From: Andrena cerasifolii
Taxonomy: Eukaryota > Arthropoda > Insecta > Hymenoptera > Andrenidae
Length of the DNA stretch: 64,000 nucleotides
Direction: 5' to 3'
NCBI RefSeq assembly: GCF_050908995.1
Contig: NC_135121.1
Coordinates: 3,224,001 to 3,288,000 of the forward strand
A program made the translations under genes and the position numbers. The notes below the pieces were generated by a model. It saw nothing but the letters and a program-made list of their open reading frames with translations, had not been told where the DNA came from and did not search any database. Below are positions 36,411 to 47,721 of this stretch, in pieces (the first letter of the stretch is position 1; every line of letters begins with the position of its first letter).

Positions 36411-36548
36411 GGGCGGTATTCTCAATCGCTACTTATTCTTAAGCAAATACTTAAGCATGCGGCATCCTCTACTAACCTAGTAGCTAGTAATGGATACCGA
36501 ATGCTTAAGCATTTGCTTAAGAATAAGTAGCGTCTGAGAATACCGCCC
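36411..36548. mobile_element. 138-bp Harbinger-type MITE, TAA duplication
   Basis: Ends GGGCGGTATTCTCA and TGAGAATACCGCCC are perfect inverted repeats flanked by TAA (36408-36410, 36549-36551). Most of the element is a foldback containing ATTCTTAAGCAAATACTTAA. Confidence 0.85.
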
Positions 36549-36551
36549 TAA

Positions 36552-37443
36552 GGAGAGTTGGAAAAAACTGTATTACAGTATCTCCTAGTCCTATTAACTT
36601 TATTGAAGACTACCGCTATTCGCGGATATATAGTTTAATGAACAGTACGCGACACAACGTGGACTCCGTGTGGGTGGGGTTCCGTTCCTCTTACCGAATC
36701 CTGTGACTTTATTGATGCAATCTGGCATAACTCCCACCAAGGATGTCAATAAGGCCTTCCCTTAATAATTAGAGAGATAGAAAATCCGCCATGGGAAAGT
36801 CAGCGACGTGGGAGGCCGGCGTCTACGAGGACCTCTGACCCATCATCGGGGTCTACAGGTCCCTGCCGCCTGAGTACAACGAAGGCTTTGAAAATCCCCT
36901 TGCACGCCAGGAAAACTGGCGCTTCGCTTTGGAAAATCGCAACTTGTTTAAGAATACTAGCGCCTTGAAATAAACATTTTTTTTCAAGGCGCGAGATACC
37001 AAATTCCGTCTAAGAACGGAATATAAATTAAACACTCGTGCAGTAGCGGTCTTTGATGCCCCGGCAACCAGAACCGTGCGCGGTATACCACTGTAGGAAT
37101 ATCAGTAGGAATTGAGTCTCAGGCCACATGTCCTGAGCCCTGAGGCCGGCCCTGACTGAGGCCCGAGCCCCTTATCTGCTCATATATCTGTCAATTCGCT
37201 CGTTCCGACTCCGGAAACATGTAAACAGACATCTGAACTGCTCTGGTTGTGTGAACTGCAGAATCTAAAGTGGATTTACTTGAAATTGGTGCAAAATTTG
37301 TTCATTTGCTTGTTCAACACGTTTCAATTTCCATTCTTTCTGAACTGTCTTCCTAATTCCTTTGTAACATTATCGTAACTGATTAGTATACCTATAACAG
37401 ATATAATGAGATTAATATTTATTGTCCATGTCTTTGTTTCAAG
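36552..37443. other. Intron sequence ending in a splice acceptor
   Basis: No gene recognised. A small hairpin (CGCCTTGAAA...TTTCAAGGCG) lies at about 36960-36992. The last bases, TTTGTTTCAAG, form a plausible acceptor. Confidence 0.5.
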
Positions 37444-37704
37444 AATCACCGCTAGACTTATCCATGGCGTTACTTTCTCATCATTCTTCATCTGGTATTT
37501 CACATCCCTATTATGAAGTTGATGAATATGAGTCAACTTCTGAAGAGTCATCGTCATCCACATTATCTATAACGGGAGATCATTTGGACTGCAGCATTTT
37601 GACAACAATCAAAAGAGGAGAGCGCGTTTTGCTACCGTGTGAAGTGTGTGGGAAATCATTCGATCGACCTTCTCTTTTGAAGCGTCATATGAGAACACAT
37701 ACAG
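37444..37704 (+). CDS. PRDM-like gene, CtBP-motif and C2H2 zinc-finger exon
   Basis: Placed after the TTTCAAG acceptor, the exon joins the 16040 donor in phase. It encodes a PLDLS motif (CtBP corepressor binding), a Ser/Glu-rich linker, and one C2H2 finger: CEVCGKSFDRPSLLKRHMRTH, ending in the THTG linker. It ends in phase 1 at GTAGGC, as expected if further fingers follow. An ATG at 37428 could alternatively start a separate protein. PR domain, PLDLS and zinc fingers in this order fit a PRDM transcriptional regulator. I found no later exon in the window. Confidence 0.75.
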
Positions 37705-38120
37705 GTAGGCAAAATATACACGGCTTTTCCCGAAAATAATTATTCCTTTGTTAGATTTTATCTGTTTATGTGTTTACGTTTTGAAAGGAAAAGGAACGGA
37801 TAGGAGGGGGTCAAGAAAAGTAAATAACAACAAATGGGTGCTTAATAGACCGATTCATATGTTGTATTACTGTACACAGCGACTTAATGAATTGTTCCGG
37901 CTGACCACATATGCATACATAGGTAATATAAGGAAGATTGAGAACAAATATACATGCCTAAAGAGCAAAGTGGGGACGCACGCGAAGTCAAGTTGCACCT
38001 CGACTGGCCCGTCGATCCTCACTTAAGTCTCCATGATTCCTTTCCTTGGTACACCTATTTAATGGTACGCGCCAGCTTGTTACTAGATCAGAGTTGATAG
38101 TTTCCTGTTTCTCGTGCATG

Positions 38121-38284
38121 AAGGGTCCTACAGACGCTGATACATGTTGCAGTGAAACATTGATACATGCAACCTGTATCATGATGCATGTTTCGCTTGT
38201 AATGCTGACACGGAAACCGATCTACAGATATATGTATAATATTAACTTTTCATGCAACATGTATCAGCGTTTAGAGGACCTTTT
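38121..38284. repeat. MITE, about 160 bp
   Basis: AAGGGTCCTACAGACGCTG and ATACATGTTGCA are matched by inverted copies ending GGACCTTTT. Small foldback with no coding. Confidence 0.6.
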
Positions 38285-38380
38285 AGGCCTAAGCAATTAT
38301 GTCGGGCATGCGCATTTGGGGGGAGGGGGGGAGGAGCAACATAGTTAGGGGTGTGTGGGTACCCGAAATTATGGGCTCAC

Positions 38381-39644
38381 AAGGAGACCGCACAGGTTAT
38401 GCAATCGGTTCTGGAATGAGACTGGGTGGACATTGTAGTGCACACCTAGTGTTACAAAACCGTAAAGGGTTTTTGTACAGTGGGCCTTCGTTTTCGAGAA
38501 ATTTGAGTTCAAAGTTTTGCGCGACAGTAGTATTTCAGTTGTGCAAACATTCTTAGGAAGCAACGGTCGTAGCTGCGATATTAAGATGTTTGGCTACGGT
38601 GCTGGAGGTCTTCGGTTCGATTCCTGGTGCGCGCTTGTTTTTTTTTTCTTTTTCTTACCGTAGTAATGCAATGGCTGCACCTAAAATTATTTTGCGCTGT
38701 AACGATGTTAATAATATATATTATTACAATAATACTGCACACAAAGTACAAACATAATACAAGTGCAGATATAATATAAATATAATAAAACCGCAAATTA
38801 CAAATAATATCAGTGCAACAATATTACTGTATACGACTATCCCTACGGTCAGATATGACCGGAGCTCTAACTGCCGTTAAAGTCTATTCGATAGTCTGCA
38901 GCCCGCGACGTCTTCGGCATATTTTTTAAATATATAAAAGCACTCACACTTATAGACGTAGTAAATTTAATACATCATCGATAATGATAATAATATTAAT
39001 ATTGTTGCACTGATATTATTTGTAATTTGCGGTTTTATTATATTTATATTATATCTGCACTTGTATTATGTTTGTACTTTGTGTGCAGTATTATTGTAAT
39101 AATATATATTAACATCGTTACAGCGTAAAATAATTTTAGGTGCAGCCATTGCATTACTACGGTAAGAAAAAGAAAAAAAAACAAGCGCGCACCAGGAATC
39201 GAACCGAAGACCTCCAGCACCGTAGCCAAACATCTTAATATCGCAGCTACGACCGTTGCTTCCTAAGAATGTTTGCACAACTGAAATACTACTGTCGCGC
39301 AAAACTTTGAACTCAAATTTCTCGAAAACGAAGGCCCACTGTACAAAAACCCTTTACGGTTTTGTAACACTAGGTGTGCACTACAATGTCCACCCAGTCT
39401 CATTCCAGAACCGATTGCATAACCTGTGCGGTCTCCTTGTTAATATCGCAGCTACGACCGTTGCTTCCTAAGAATGTTTGCACAACTGAAATACTACTGT
39501 CGCGCAAAACTTTGAACTCAAATTTCTCGAAAACGAAGGCCCACTGTACAAATACCCTTTACGGTTTTGTAACACTAGGTGTGCACTACAATGTCCACCC
39601 AGGCTCATTCCAGAACCGATTGCATAACCTGTGCGGTCTCCTTG
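38381..39644. mobile_element. Foldback element copy 2, centre inverted, one arm tip duplicated
   Basis: Copy of 14563-15628, with arms 38381-38825 and about 39000-39439. The central segment runs in the opposite direction relative to copy 1. After 39439 the last ~205 bp of the right arm are repeated in direct orientation (39440-39644), giving three arm tips. The B-box-like GGTTCGATTCC is present in the left arm. Confidence 0.8.
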
Positions 39645-39649
39645 TCAGA

Positions 39650-40081
39650 CGGGTTCGGAAAAATTCGGGCGGATTTGGTCCGAGGTGTTATCGTGCTACG
39701 ATTTATTTGTCGTCAATTATTCATGCAATCATAGCTAGACACAAGTCAAACAAAATGACGTTCGGTAATTATCGAAAAACTCATACTTTTCAAGTTACCC
39801 CCACCACCAATCAATAATTAGTTTTACGCAGTTTTGTAGATATAAAAAAAGATGCAACTTTTGTTTAAATTTCTTTTTGATATCTTACATGGTTCTTAAG
39901 ATATTCCACGAAAAAGAAAATTCGGCATTTTTTCAATGAGTGATTTCACCCCCTAAACCCGCACTATGACGCCAACAAAAAGTGGATTTGTCTTACGGAT
40001 GAACTTTTTTGTATTAGCATTTCAAGCCGCAGGATTTACATCTGCATTACAATGAGAGTAGTACGTGACAGTAGTGAATTC
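39650..40081. other. No gene recognised
   Basis: AT-rich spacer between the foldback element and a LINE tail. Confidence 0.5.
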
Positions 40082-40480
40082 TTATATTACATTTAGAACA
40101 ATTCGATGTGTACATGCATAGGTGAAGTGTAACTTATGATAGACCGATTTATTACATTTTTTAAGATATATAAAAATATACCTACGAGCTGGCGTGTTTG
40201 GGTTGATAATGAGGCTCTCTATTTGCAAGGGTAGTTGGCATTTGAGATCAATCAGTTTCTTGATTAAGACTTTTCTTTGTCTGTTGAACAGGGAGCACTG
40301 CCATAATGTGTGGTTCAAATCTTCTAGTCCTTGTGAGCATTCACACACTGGATGGACGTTAATACCTATTCTAGCAATAGAGGCTGCCAGACTGTAGTAA
40401 TCGGCTCTACATCTATTAAACGTGACTATAAATTCGCGAGAAGAGTAGAGTAAGTGACTTATACGACGTATAGTCACTGT
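40082..40480 (-). pseudogene. C-terminal tail of a LINE ORF2
   Basis: The frame reads SREFIVTFNRCRADYYSLAA, CECSQGLEDLNHTLWQCSLF and LIKKLIDLKCQLPL. This is the Cys/His tail (CxC...H....C) that follows RNase H or RT in jockey/R1-order retrotransposons. Nothing upstream of this tail survives: a MITE lies on that side. A 3' truncated remnant, not functional. Confidence 0.75.
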
Positions 40481-40513
40481 ACGACGGTCAGATTCCCAAG
40501 CCTTACGGATGAA

Positions 40514-40742
40514 CTATTCTACTATTACTGCACAGAAAGAAACTCCTGGCAGGCAGTGCAGTCTGCCGCCAACTCCGCCTGTACCTCCGTCTGTTATATT
40601 GTAGTAGATGTGGCCGATTCCGTCAATAACAAAAATATGTATGCCCTGTCGGTATAATCGGTGACAAAAATCAATCGTCATAGCGGCGGACTGCACCGCC
40701 TGCCAAGAGCGTTCTTTCTGTGTAGTAATAGTACTTGCATAC
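40514..40742. repeat. MITE with ~55-bp inverted ends
   Basis: CACAGAAAGAA, GGCAGGC and TGCAGTCYGCC appear in order at the left and inverted at the right (40685-40742). No coding. Confidence 0.65.
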
Positions 40743-40866
40743 AAAGTTGCATACTATTCTGAATTTTCGGGTTGCCTAACTTCTCTTGCCAGTTTACCTG
40801 TAGGGAAAGATGCCCGTTTCAAGCACTTGTTGCAGGCGATCTACACCTTTGTCGCTTTCTCTATGC

Positions 40867-41293
40867 CAGTGGTTCCCAAAGAGTGAGTCGCGACTGCCTT
40901 GTGGGGTTGCGAATGATTTTCCGGGGGGGGGGGGGGTCGCCGCGGTTATTTTTAGTTGACGATTCTTAGCACTTATTTAATTTAATATGGTTACATTGCC
41001 ATATTCTATTAATGATGTAACACTGATTTTTCATTTCTGGAAAAGAAAGAAGCTGGTTACCATCACACTAAATAAGGTAATTATATATATTAGATATATT
41101 TAAGTATATTGAATATGTGTATTAAGACAATTAAATATTATTAAGATAGAATTATATTCTGAAATACCTATTTTAATGTGCTGTTTTACCTTAATAAATT
41201 TACCTTTCCTTGTATGGGGGTGGGGGGAGAGCGCACATGATTTGAACATTACAAAAGGGGGTTGCAACTCAAAAAAGGGGTTGGGAAACACTG
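40867..41293. mobile_element. 427-bp hAT-type MITE with 8-bp duplication
   Basis: Ends CAGTGGTTCCCAAA and GGAAACACTG are inverted. CTCTATGC occurs exactly at both sides (40859-40866 and 41294-41301), the 8-bp duplication typical of hAT elements. Subterminal GTCGCGAC-like and GTTGCAAC-like motifs fit the same family. It has a run of about 14 G at 40922. Confidence 0.85.
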
Positions 41294-41301
41294 CTCTATG
41301 C

Positions 41302-42984
41302 TATCCTTTTAGAGAAAAGAGTTGGAAAATGTCTAAGAAAGAGCACTTTCTTCGTCGGATAGGTATATGTGGTCATCCAGAATAATTCATCAGGGCGCAA
41401 TATGCAAAAACGTTTAGCCCATACATATAAATCTTACAACGTTTCGTTCCTTCACTACTTACCGTCATGTTTCGATTTTTCAATTAATTCTCATTCTTTG
41501 CTTCCTCTTTTTTTACACATTTTTACGAAAGTACCACTTTACCGTCGACTATAATAAAAGAAAGAAATATATGTTTGAAAATATATAAGATGTAATACAA
41601 AACAAATATTTAACACTTTAAGTGGCACAAGGTTTGGAAAAATATTATTTCAAGTTCGGTTAAGCCTTTCCGATCAATTTCTTCTATCAGGAAAGCGTTG
41701 CTCAACTAACCCCGCGCTTTGAATACGCAGCGACACCAGTGAAAATTTAAATATTTACATCTCCTTCAATAGGCTATTATATATAGGTTGGCGATGTTTT
41801 TCTGGTGAAAATGAATCTAAATACAATATTATTCAGACTAAAGAATGGTTGAGTCCATTGTCGGGTCTATAGGTCGATTTCCTATTTAGCATCTCATTAT
41901 TTCACGCTCTGCTGAGTCTGCGTTTGAACTGTTCGACAACGAGAGTGAATGAGATGCTTCAATAGTGTGTGAAATAGCGCATCAACGAATAAGAATATTT
42001 AAAGGTTAGTTATAAATAGTAGACCACATACATATGTAAATAAACTGCTAACAATGGAAAAAACAATATCTTGGAAAAATTCTTCAACGGGACACGAACC
42101 TACAACTAAAAGAACAGCGTATTCAGTAGGCCGACACCTTATCGACCACACTACGTTCGAACTCTTTCGAACATACTTACACTTCAGAATACAAAGGAAG
42201 GCCGCAATTTTTACGTTTGATATCTCATAAAATATTAACCGCTTGCTCCTAAAACCGGGTATCAGTTAGCTTCAATATTTCAAGCTCTACCATTGTGCAA
42301 AGGCTCATCAAAAAGTCAGCGCTACACCCCAGAACCTCTGCTTCTTACTACTCCTCAAAGCTTTTTGCCCTTGTTCCCGGAAAAAAAATGCATCAACGAT
42401 CAACAAGTTGAATTCGCAAGGTTTAAGGTAATACGCACTTTTATCTGCATTGCCTACCGATTGCTGACCGCCCGCATGGAGTGTGTTACAGCGCGTAAGT
42501 ACATACAATATAATGAGAAGGCAAACTTACAGTGAACAAGCGAAGTACAGTTCCTCCCGGTTCAGTTGATAATCTCAGGTTCCAGAGAATATCTTTTATT
42601 CGAAGTGGCAGGCGAATTTCACACATCCGATTTCACACTTTACTGACAATGAGTTTTATAGCGTTCGGAACTCGAAAATAGGAGACGGGAAGAAACAAAG
42701 ATAACGCTAGTATCACGGGGTGATATATGATACTCCCCTTGTTAGATTATATTTGTTCCCCAAACTTTACAGTTCGATTCTTATGTCTAATGTCCAGTGG
42801 AGTGACTAGTCGTACAAGTGCTTCGCCTGGTTGTAGCATTTCGCATGTAAAAGAACAGTAGAGCTATTTACCGATAGGTGTGTCTGATCGAGTGTAGAGC
42901 GTGTTTGATTATTGAATAGGGGGCTGAATATGTGAAAGCAAATGGTTTTTGGAATAAATCCAGAAACACAGGAAAATAAGTCAA
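41302..42984. other. No gene recognised; tRNA-like remnant at 42083-42156
   Basis: AT-rich. On the minus strand at about 42083-42156 there is an A-box-like TGGTCGATAAGG and a B-box-like GGTTCGTGTCC. The arms do not pair as a cloverleaf, so at most this is a tRNA-derived SINE fragment. Confidence 0.4.
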
Positions 42985-43160
42985 TCCTTTAAGGGGGAAC
43001 ACCACTGTGACGGACGGAAAAATGAGCCTTTTTTAAGAATTTCTTTAGCAATAACTTACGGTTTTCATATAAATTTGTTATTACCTATCTTTACTACAAT
43101 GTCTTAAGAGACTATACAAAAAATTAATAAAAAACATACATAGATTTTCATATAGGTACA
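42985..43160. repeat. Repeat with end GGGGGAACACCACTGTGACGG, copy 2
   Basis: Same orientation and about 175-bp similarity to 13561-13738. It lies 350 bp beyond the end of the Mutator-like transposase remnant and could be that element's terminus. Confidence 0.6.
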
Positions 43161-43510
43161 GTTAATCTAACAGTTAGGTTAATCTTCTAGACCCCTCACA
43201 AGAAAACATAGGTCGCTGATCGAAAGTGTATCTTTGGAACGGCACCTGTGAAATCAATTTTTTTTTAATATAATCTGTATGAGTGTAGTTTCCGTTGTAC
43301 GTACCGATGTTTTTAAAACAAATATTTTTGTAAAAATGGTGTGCTTTAGAAGAAAAGATAATTTATATACTTTTTACTAAAATTTTGGAATTTCAAGTCT
43401 CTTGCCGGACCAGAAGATATTAACTAACAGGGCTGAATTTTTGCACAGTTGTTATTGATCCCAAAACACAACTTTCCCGCACTAATATGTATACATATTT
43501 TCTACACTAT

Positions 43511-44450
43511 TTATTTTTTTCTACGAATTGCCAAACCGTAATAATTCGACACTTCATCCGTTAATTTGCCGGTGAGTTTACCTTTACTGCCAAATCCTTT
43601 ATTATCTTTCTTACAATAACGTAGCCGGGCGCCCATTCGTTTTTGTATGTGATTTATACTTTTTTTTATGACTTCGTGCATCACTGTTTCGACTATTGTT
43701 TTATACGTCCTGGTAATACCATCACCAATATAGTTAATATATTGTAGTATATCGTGAAAGTCTTCAGACCTTTCAAACATTTCTTGAATCCCGTCGACTT
43801 CCATCTTTCCCGCCGAGCCTTTGTGATTTGCCACACAGGTAGGTTTGTGTGTTTTTAACCACTCCTGGTGTTCCTTAGTCTTTTTACGATTTTCCTATAC
43901 ACTGCAGGCTTTACAGCAGGAAGATTTGACTATTACAATCTATAACTCTGTTTGTATAGTAGCCGATAAGAGACGACACGCCATACAATGAATTGAATCC
44001 TCTTTTCTTCCAGCTCCCATCTCCAGAAATTGTCAATCCTGCACATTCTCCTGTTTCTTTTGCCGTTGCAAGTTTTTCCTCTTGGCCACTCTTTATTAGT
44101 GATTCATCACACTCAAATCTTACAGCACAACATATTTTTAACACGACGCGGTCATAAAAACTTTGAAAAATCAGTCGAGGCAAGTCCATCAAACCGCAAA
44201 ACTTTTCGGCTCCATTGAACCCGATTCCTACTAAGCGCATAGCAAATATGAATCGTCCATTCGCCTCGTATGCATTTGAAATAACAGGATACGAATCAAT
44301 ATATTTTTCTCCGCAGTCTTTGCAAATAATAACTAGCTTGAATCCAAGGCCTCTTTTGCTCGTTTCCCCAAAAGTAATTTTGCTTCCACATTCCACAAGT
44401 AGGTAAATTAGGACAAGGGTTGAGTTGATGTACGAGATCCTCTGTAGCAC
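43511..44450 (-). pseudogene. Mutator-like transposase-domain protein, frameshifted
   Basis: The upstream frame (43911-44450) contains KITFGETSKRGLGFKL and ISGDGSWKKRGFNSLYGVSS, and the downstream frame (43511-43834) ANHKGSAGKMEVDGI, YINYIGDG and KGKLTGKL. These are consecutive motifs of the Mutator-like transposase domain family found in insects and other animals. A frameshift at about 43912 and an in-frame TAG at about 43892 separate them. N-terminal sequence is absent: upstream the sequence becomes errantivirus env. Confidence 0.8.
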
Positions 44451-45000
44451 GGTCCATCCGATTGATGTTCATGATTGGACGTCATATTCGCTTTGTACTG
44501 ATTACCATTACTAGCGTACGTAGTCCAGGTTGTCAGGGTGTGTGAGATGGCCGCTTTGAGAGTCCCGATGTCGCGGACTATTTCATCCAAAAGTGCAGAA
44601 GGCACAATCAATTGGCTGTTAACGTGGATACGTTTCCGATCAGTATTAGCGATAGTCTGTACTTTGTTTAATTAACGGGCACTCGTTGTACATCTTCATG
44701 AGTTCACTCCACAGGTCCCTCCTCCTGATACCACGTAATATAGTGCTCTAGTTGCGGATAACACTGGCCAGTTTATTCTCGTTCGCAAAAATCTTGTCAA
44801 AATTTTTGTTGATCAGCTCGAGGTCGTCAGTGTCGAGGGTTCCGAAGAGGGATTTGCTGATGTGACCGTTGGAGTCGAACACACCTCTGCGTTGTCGTCG
44901 ACGTTGATTGTCCTCTAGGTGGATGACAGTTGCCAATTGATTTTTGTCCTGGAGAACTCACTGTAGTTGTTGCAAGAGTACCGCTATCTCGTGAGTGTTA
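44408..45000 (-). pseudogene. env: Errantivirus F-type env fragment
   Basis: At 44748-44936 the frame holds a polybasic cleavage-like site (RRRQRR) followed by a fusion-peptide-like region and FGTLDTDD. This matches the corresponding region of the intact env at 53521-55467. A downstream piece (44408-44611) resembles the later ectodomain. The frame is broken and no transmembrane end is seen. It is an old relative, not a copy, of the intact element. Confidence 0.65.
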
Positions 45001-45239
45001 TCTCTTCAAGCATGTCTGCGATCTGTTCGAATCGTGTGTGAACATTGGAAGTATCTATAGCAAAAAGAAAGGTCCATGAGGATTGGTACACGGATGCGGA
45101 GTGAAGTTTCTCAATGTACATGTTGTTGTGTCCCACGTCATGTACGTGTAAACCCATCACCAAGCGATCATTCTATAATTTTAATGCAAAAACAGTGTTA
45201 GTCTATTGCCGTGTACAGTGACTACACGATTTGTGTCTA

Positions 45240-45662
45240 AGTACTGGATCAAATAATTTGGGGTGTGAACTTCTAAGATTTTAGCGGGACCTACCAATTT
45301 GAACGGTGTGTAAACCGTTGCTTCATGGACTGAGTGTTATAGCCCATGAAAATAAGAGGAAGAATTTTGTCCCATTTATTGTTCCTATCGTTCACGCAGG
45401 TCTTGCTGAGATCTTTTACTACTGCGTGAGATCGTTGCAATCCTCCATTCGATTGTGGATGGAATGCGGTGGTACGAACGTGTCGGATTTGAAACTCACG
45501 TTCGAACTGTTGCATTAGTCCGCAAACGAAGTTGCTACTCTGATCAGTCAAAATATGTTTAGCTGGCGAAAATATGTAAATGTAATGGGTTAATAGATTT
45601 TTTATGATTGTCTCTGTGCGTCTGCTGCGAAGTGGGATGTGAATCAGGTATTTGGTTACCAT
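45240..45662 (-). pseudogene. pol: Gypsy-type integrase core fragment
   Basis: The frame shows TKYLIHIPL, HILTDQSSNFVC and FHPQSNGGLQRSH. These are the strand and catalytic-core motifs around the second Asp of the integrase, but the Glu of the DDE triad is replaced by Gln (LQRSH rather than LERSH). It lies upstream, in element orientation, of the env fragment, so both are probably one decayed errantivirus. Confidence 0.75.
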
Positions 45663-45674
45663 GTCTTGATACCC

Positions 45675-45840
45675 CTTGGTTTCATTCTTCCATTTTCATC
45701 CTTGCTCCCCAATATTACATCATTGACGTATACTGCCAATATCCTTAGGTTCTTCTGCTTCCAAGAATAATAAAAACATGAATCTGCTTTCGATGCAATC
45801 ACACCAATTTCATGCAACTTCTGATCATATAGTTCTGCGA
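45675..45840 (-). pseudogene. Copia-type reverse-transcriptase fragment
   Basis: The frame reads LYDQKLHEIGVIASKADSCF and ILAVYVNDVILGS. In copia RT this is the segment ending in the catalytic YVDD, here YVND. It abuts the gypsy integrase fragment at about 45663 although it belongs to a different LTR superfamily. Confidence 0.7.
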
Positions 45841-47086
45841 TTTTTCGATTTTTGATTGTCTTTACTATTAGAACTGTTTTTTTTTGTGGCTAAATGACAC
45901 GTCCTTGCCCACATTACACCTGGATTATCTTTGTACATTTGCTTCCTTGGCTCCGACTCTTCCATGATCTTTATTGTAGGTGTTTCTATATCTGACAACT
46001 CATCTCTTGATTCGATCGCGAATAACACTGTCCAACAGCGATTTTGATCTTTAACATTCAATAGCCATTTCTCATAGATTTTTGTGCGCTGAAAACGAAT
46101 CCGCAAACCGTTTGTGGCCATCACCCTCAGTTTTCGAGAAATTTGATTTTGAAAAAAAAAATTCCACCTTTGAAAATCCTTTGTATTCAAACAGTAATAG
46201 TTATTCGGTTCTTTGTTCCATAAAATTATTCTATAAACCCTCGTGAACACGACGATATAAGTTATTACTGAATCATAAACATTTAAATATGTTTAAACAA
46301 CGATCAAAGGGAAAAGGACACCCGAAATGCACCCATTTTTGCAAATATCTTTCTATATATTTCAAAAACCAAGGGTCTAGGAGAAAATCTGACTACTCCA
46401 CGCGACGCAGCAGGCATTTTTCCTGCGGAAATCATTAACAGAGGTGGTAAAACACCTTTTGTTTTCAATACAGAATCGAAAGGGTTTGGCAAAACGTGCG
46501 GCGCGGGCAGTGGGAATTTCACGCTTGGCTGTACAGACGGCGCCTTTTAAATTTCCCCGCTCGCCGGGTCGATGCGCATACCTAGCGTTGCTAGGGTGAT
46601 TTTTTAAAAAGTCAAGTTCTTCATTTTTCATCGAAATGATCAATAAGGTGAAACCAATGGATTCTTGGCATTCTCCCGCTTAAAAACCACCAAAAGCCAT
46701 GTAAATCGAATTATTTTTAACCATCAAGCAGTACAGGGTCTGACAATACCCCGTACATTCGTAGAATGTCTATCATACCTATCCAAGTAGAGCGGGGGGG
46801 GGGGGGCGCTAAGAGAGTGCCACTACGTAGTCCGCTGTTCAACCGTTTCAATTCACGCGTATTTGTCGCGTAAGGAACGTCAAAAGTTCAAATAATGTTC
46901 TGGCAGACCCTGCCGTGTATGAGTGTCACAAACTTAATGCAGCGGACTAAACTAAAGTAAGTATTATTTAAAGTAATTGTTTGTGTTGCAAAACTTACTG
47001 TGGAATGTGAAATATAAAAAAAAAAGATTATTAAGAGCAGCGATTGAAGGGAAATAAGAATAAAAATATATTTAACTACACTAAGT
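45841..47086. other. No gene recognised
   Basis: A minus-strand frame at 45825-46250 runs upstream of the copia fragment but shows no motif I can name. The rest is spacer, with a run of about 14 G near 46794 and an ACAGGGTCTGRCA motif near 46733 that recurs inverted near 46893 (TGGCAGACCCTG). Confidence 0.4.
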
Positions 47087-47721
47087 TGTGACGAAGTTAC
47101 GTCTAGGCGGCCGCGACCCTGTGACTGTACTCGCGGGCGAAGATGTACGGCCTCGCGATATAATGACCGCGGTGAGGGGAATCAGTAGCTCTTGTACATG
47201 TCGCTATACCGCGTCACGCAGCAAACCAAGACACTCGCTTTTTGATAACCCCGAGGTGTTTCAGTGTCGGTCATCGACACTACTGTACCATTACCAGCCT
47301 CAGTCCGAAATAGGCCGAGAGCAATCGTGAGCCCTTCCTACGTCAGGGAGGTGTCTCCGCGCCCATTACGCCAAAGCCCCATTGCACGCCGCCAATCTAT
47401 CGTACAACTCCCGTACGGACGCGCCTTTTAGGCCAACCTGGGCAGGACGTTCAACAAACTCTACATCCTACATTCTAAAGCTCGCCGAAGTCGCCCACTT
47501 CGCGCAGTAACGCGCCGTCCCTCCGAAACACGAGCACCGCAGCTCCGCCACCGCGACCGGACGCGACCATTAAATGTAAAGCAACGCCTGGACTGCAATA
47601 AACAATTGTTAACTGGTTAACCCGCTCTTGTTTATTCGCTGAACCCGGCCAACTGACTGAGTCAGCATCTCATCCCTTCTCCGTCCCACCGGCAACCGTC
47701 TCGCCACCGGACACGGTCACA
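47087..47721. mobile_element. Solo LTR with 4-bp duplication
   Basis: The 635-bp sequence begins TGTGAC and ends GTCACA and is flanked by AAGT on both sides (47083-47086, 47722-47725). A poly(A) signal-like CAATAAAC lies at about 47597. No internal region is present, so it is probably the product of LTR-LTR recombination. It is unrelated to the 1,961-bp LTRs to the right. Confidence 0.8.

Noticed and set aside
14438..39817. Recurrent ~60-100-residue frames in the foldback arms with the same peptide
   Set aside because: They recur by arm symmetry, have no domain, and run through inverted repeat ends.
42083..42156. tRNA gene on the minus strand
   Set aside because: Only A- and B-box-like motifs are present; the stems do not pair, so at best a SINE or pseudogene.
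3769..46808. Runs of 10-15 G or C (3769, 18498, 23527, 27264, 40922, 46794) as regulatory quadruplexes
   Set aside because: Single homopolymers at scattered places inside or beside repeats; length may be a sequencing artefact and there is no multi-tract pattern.
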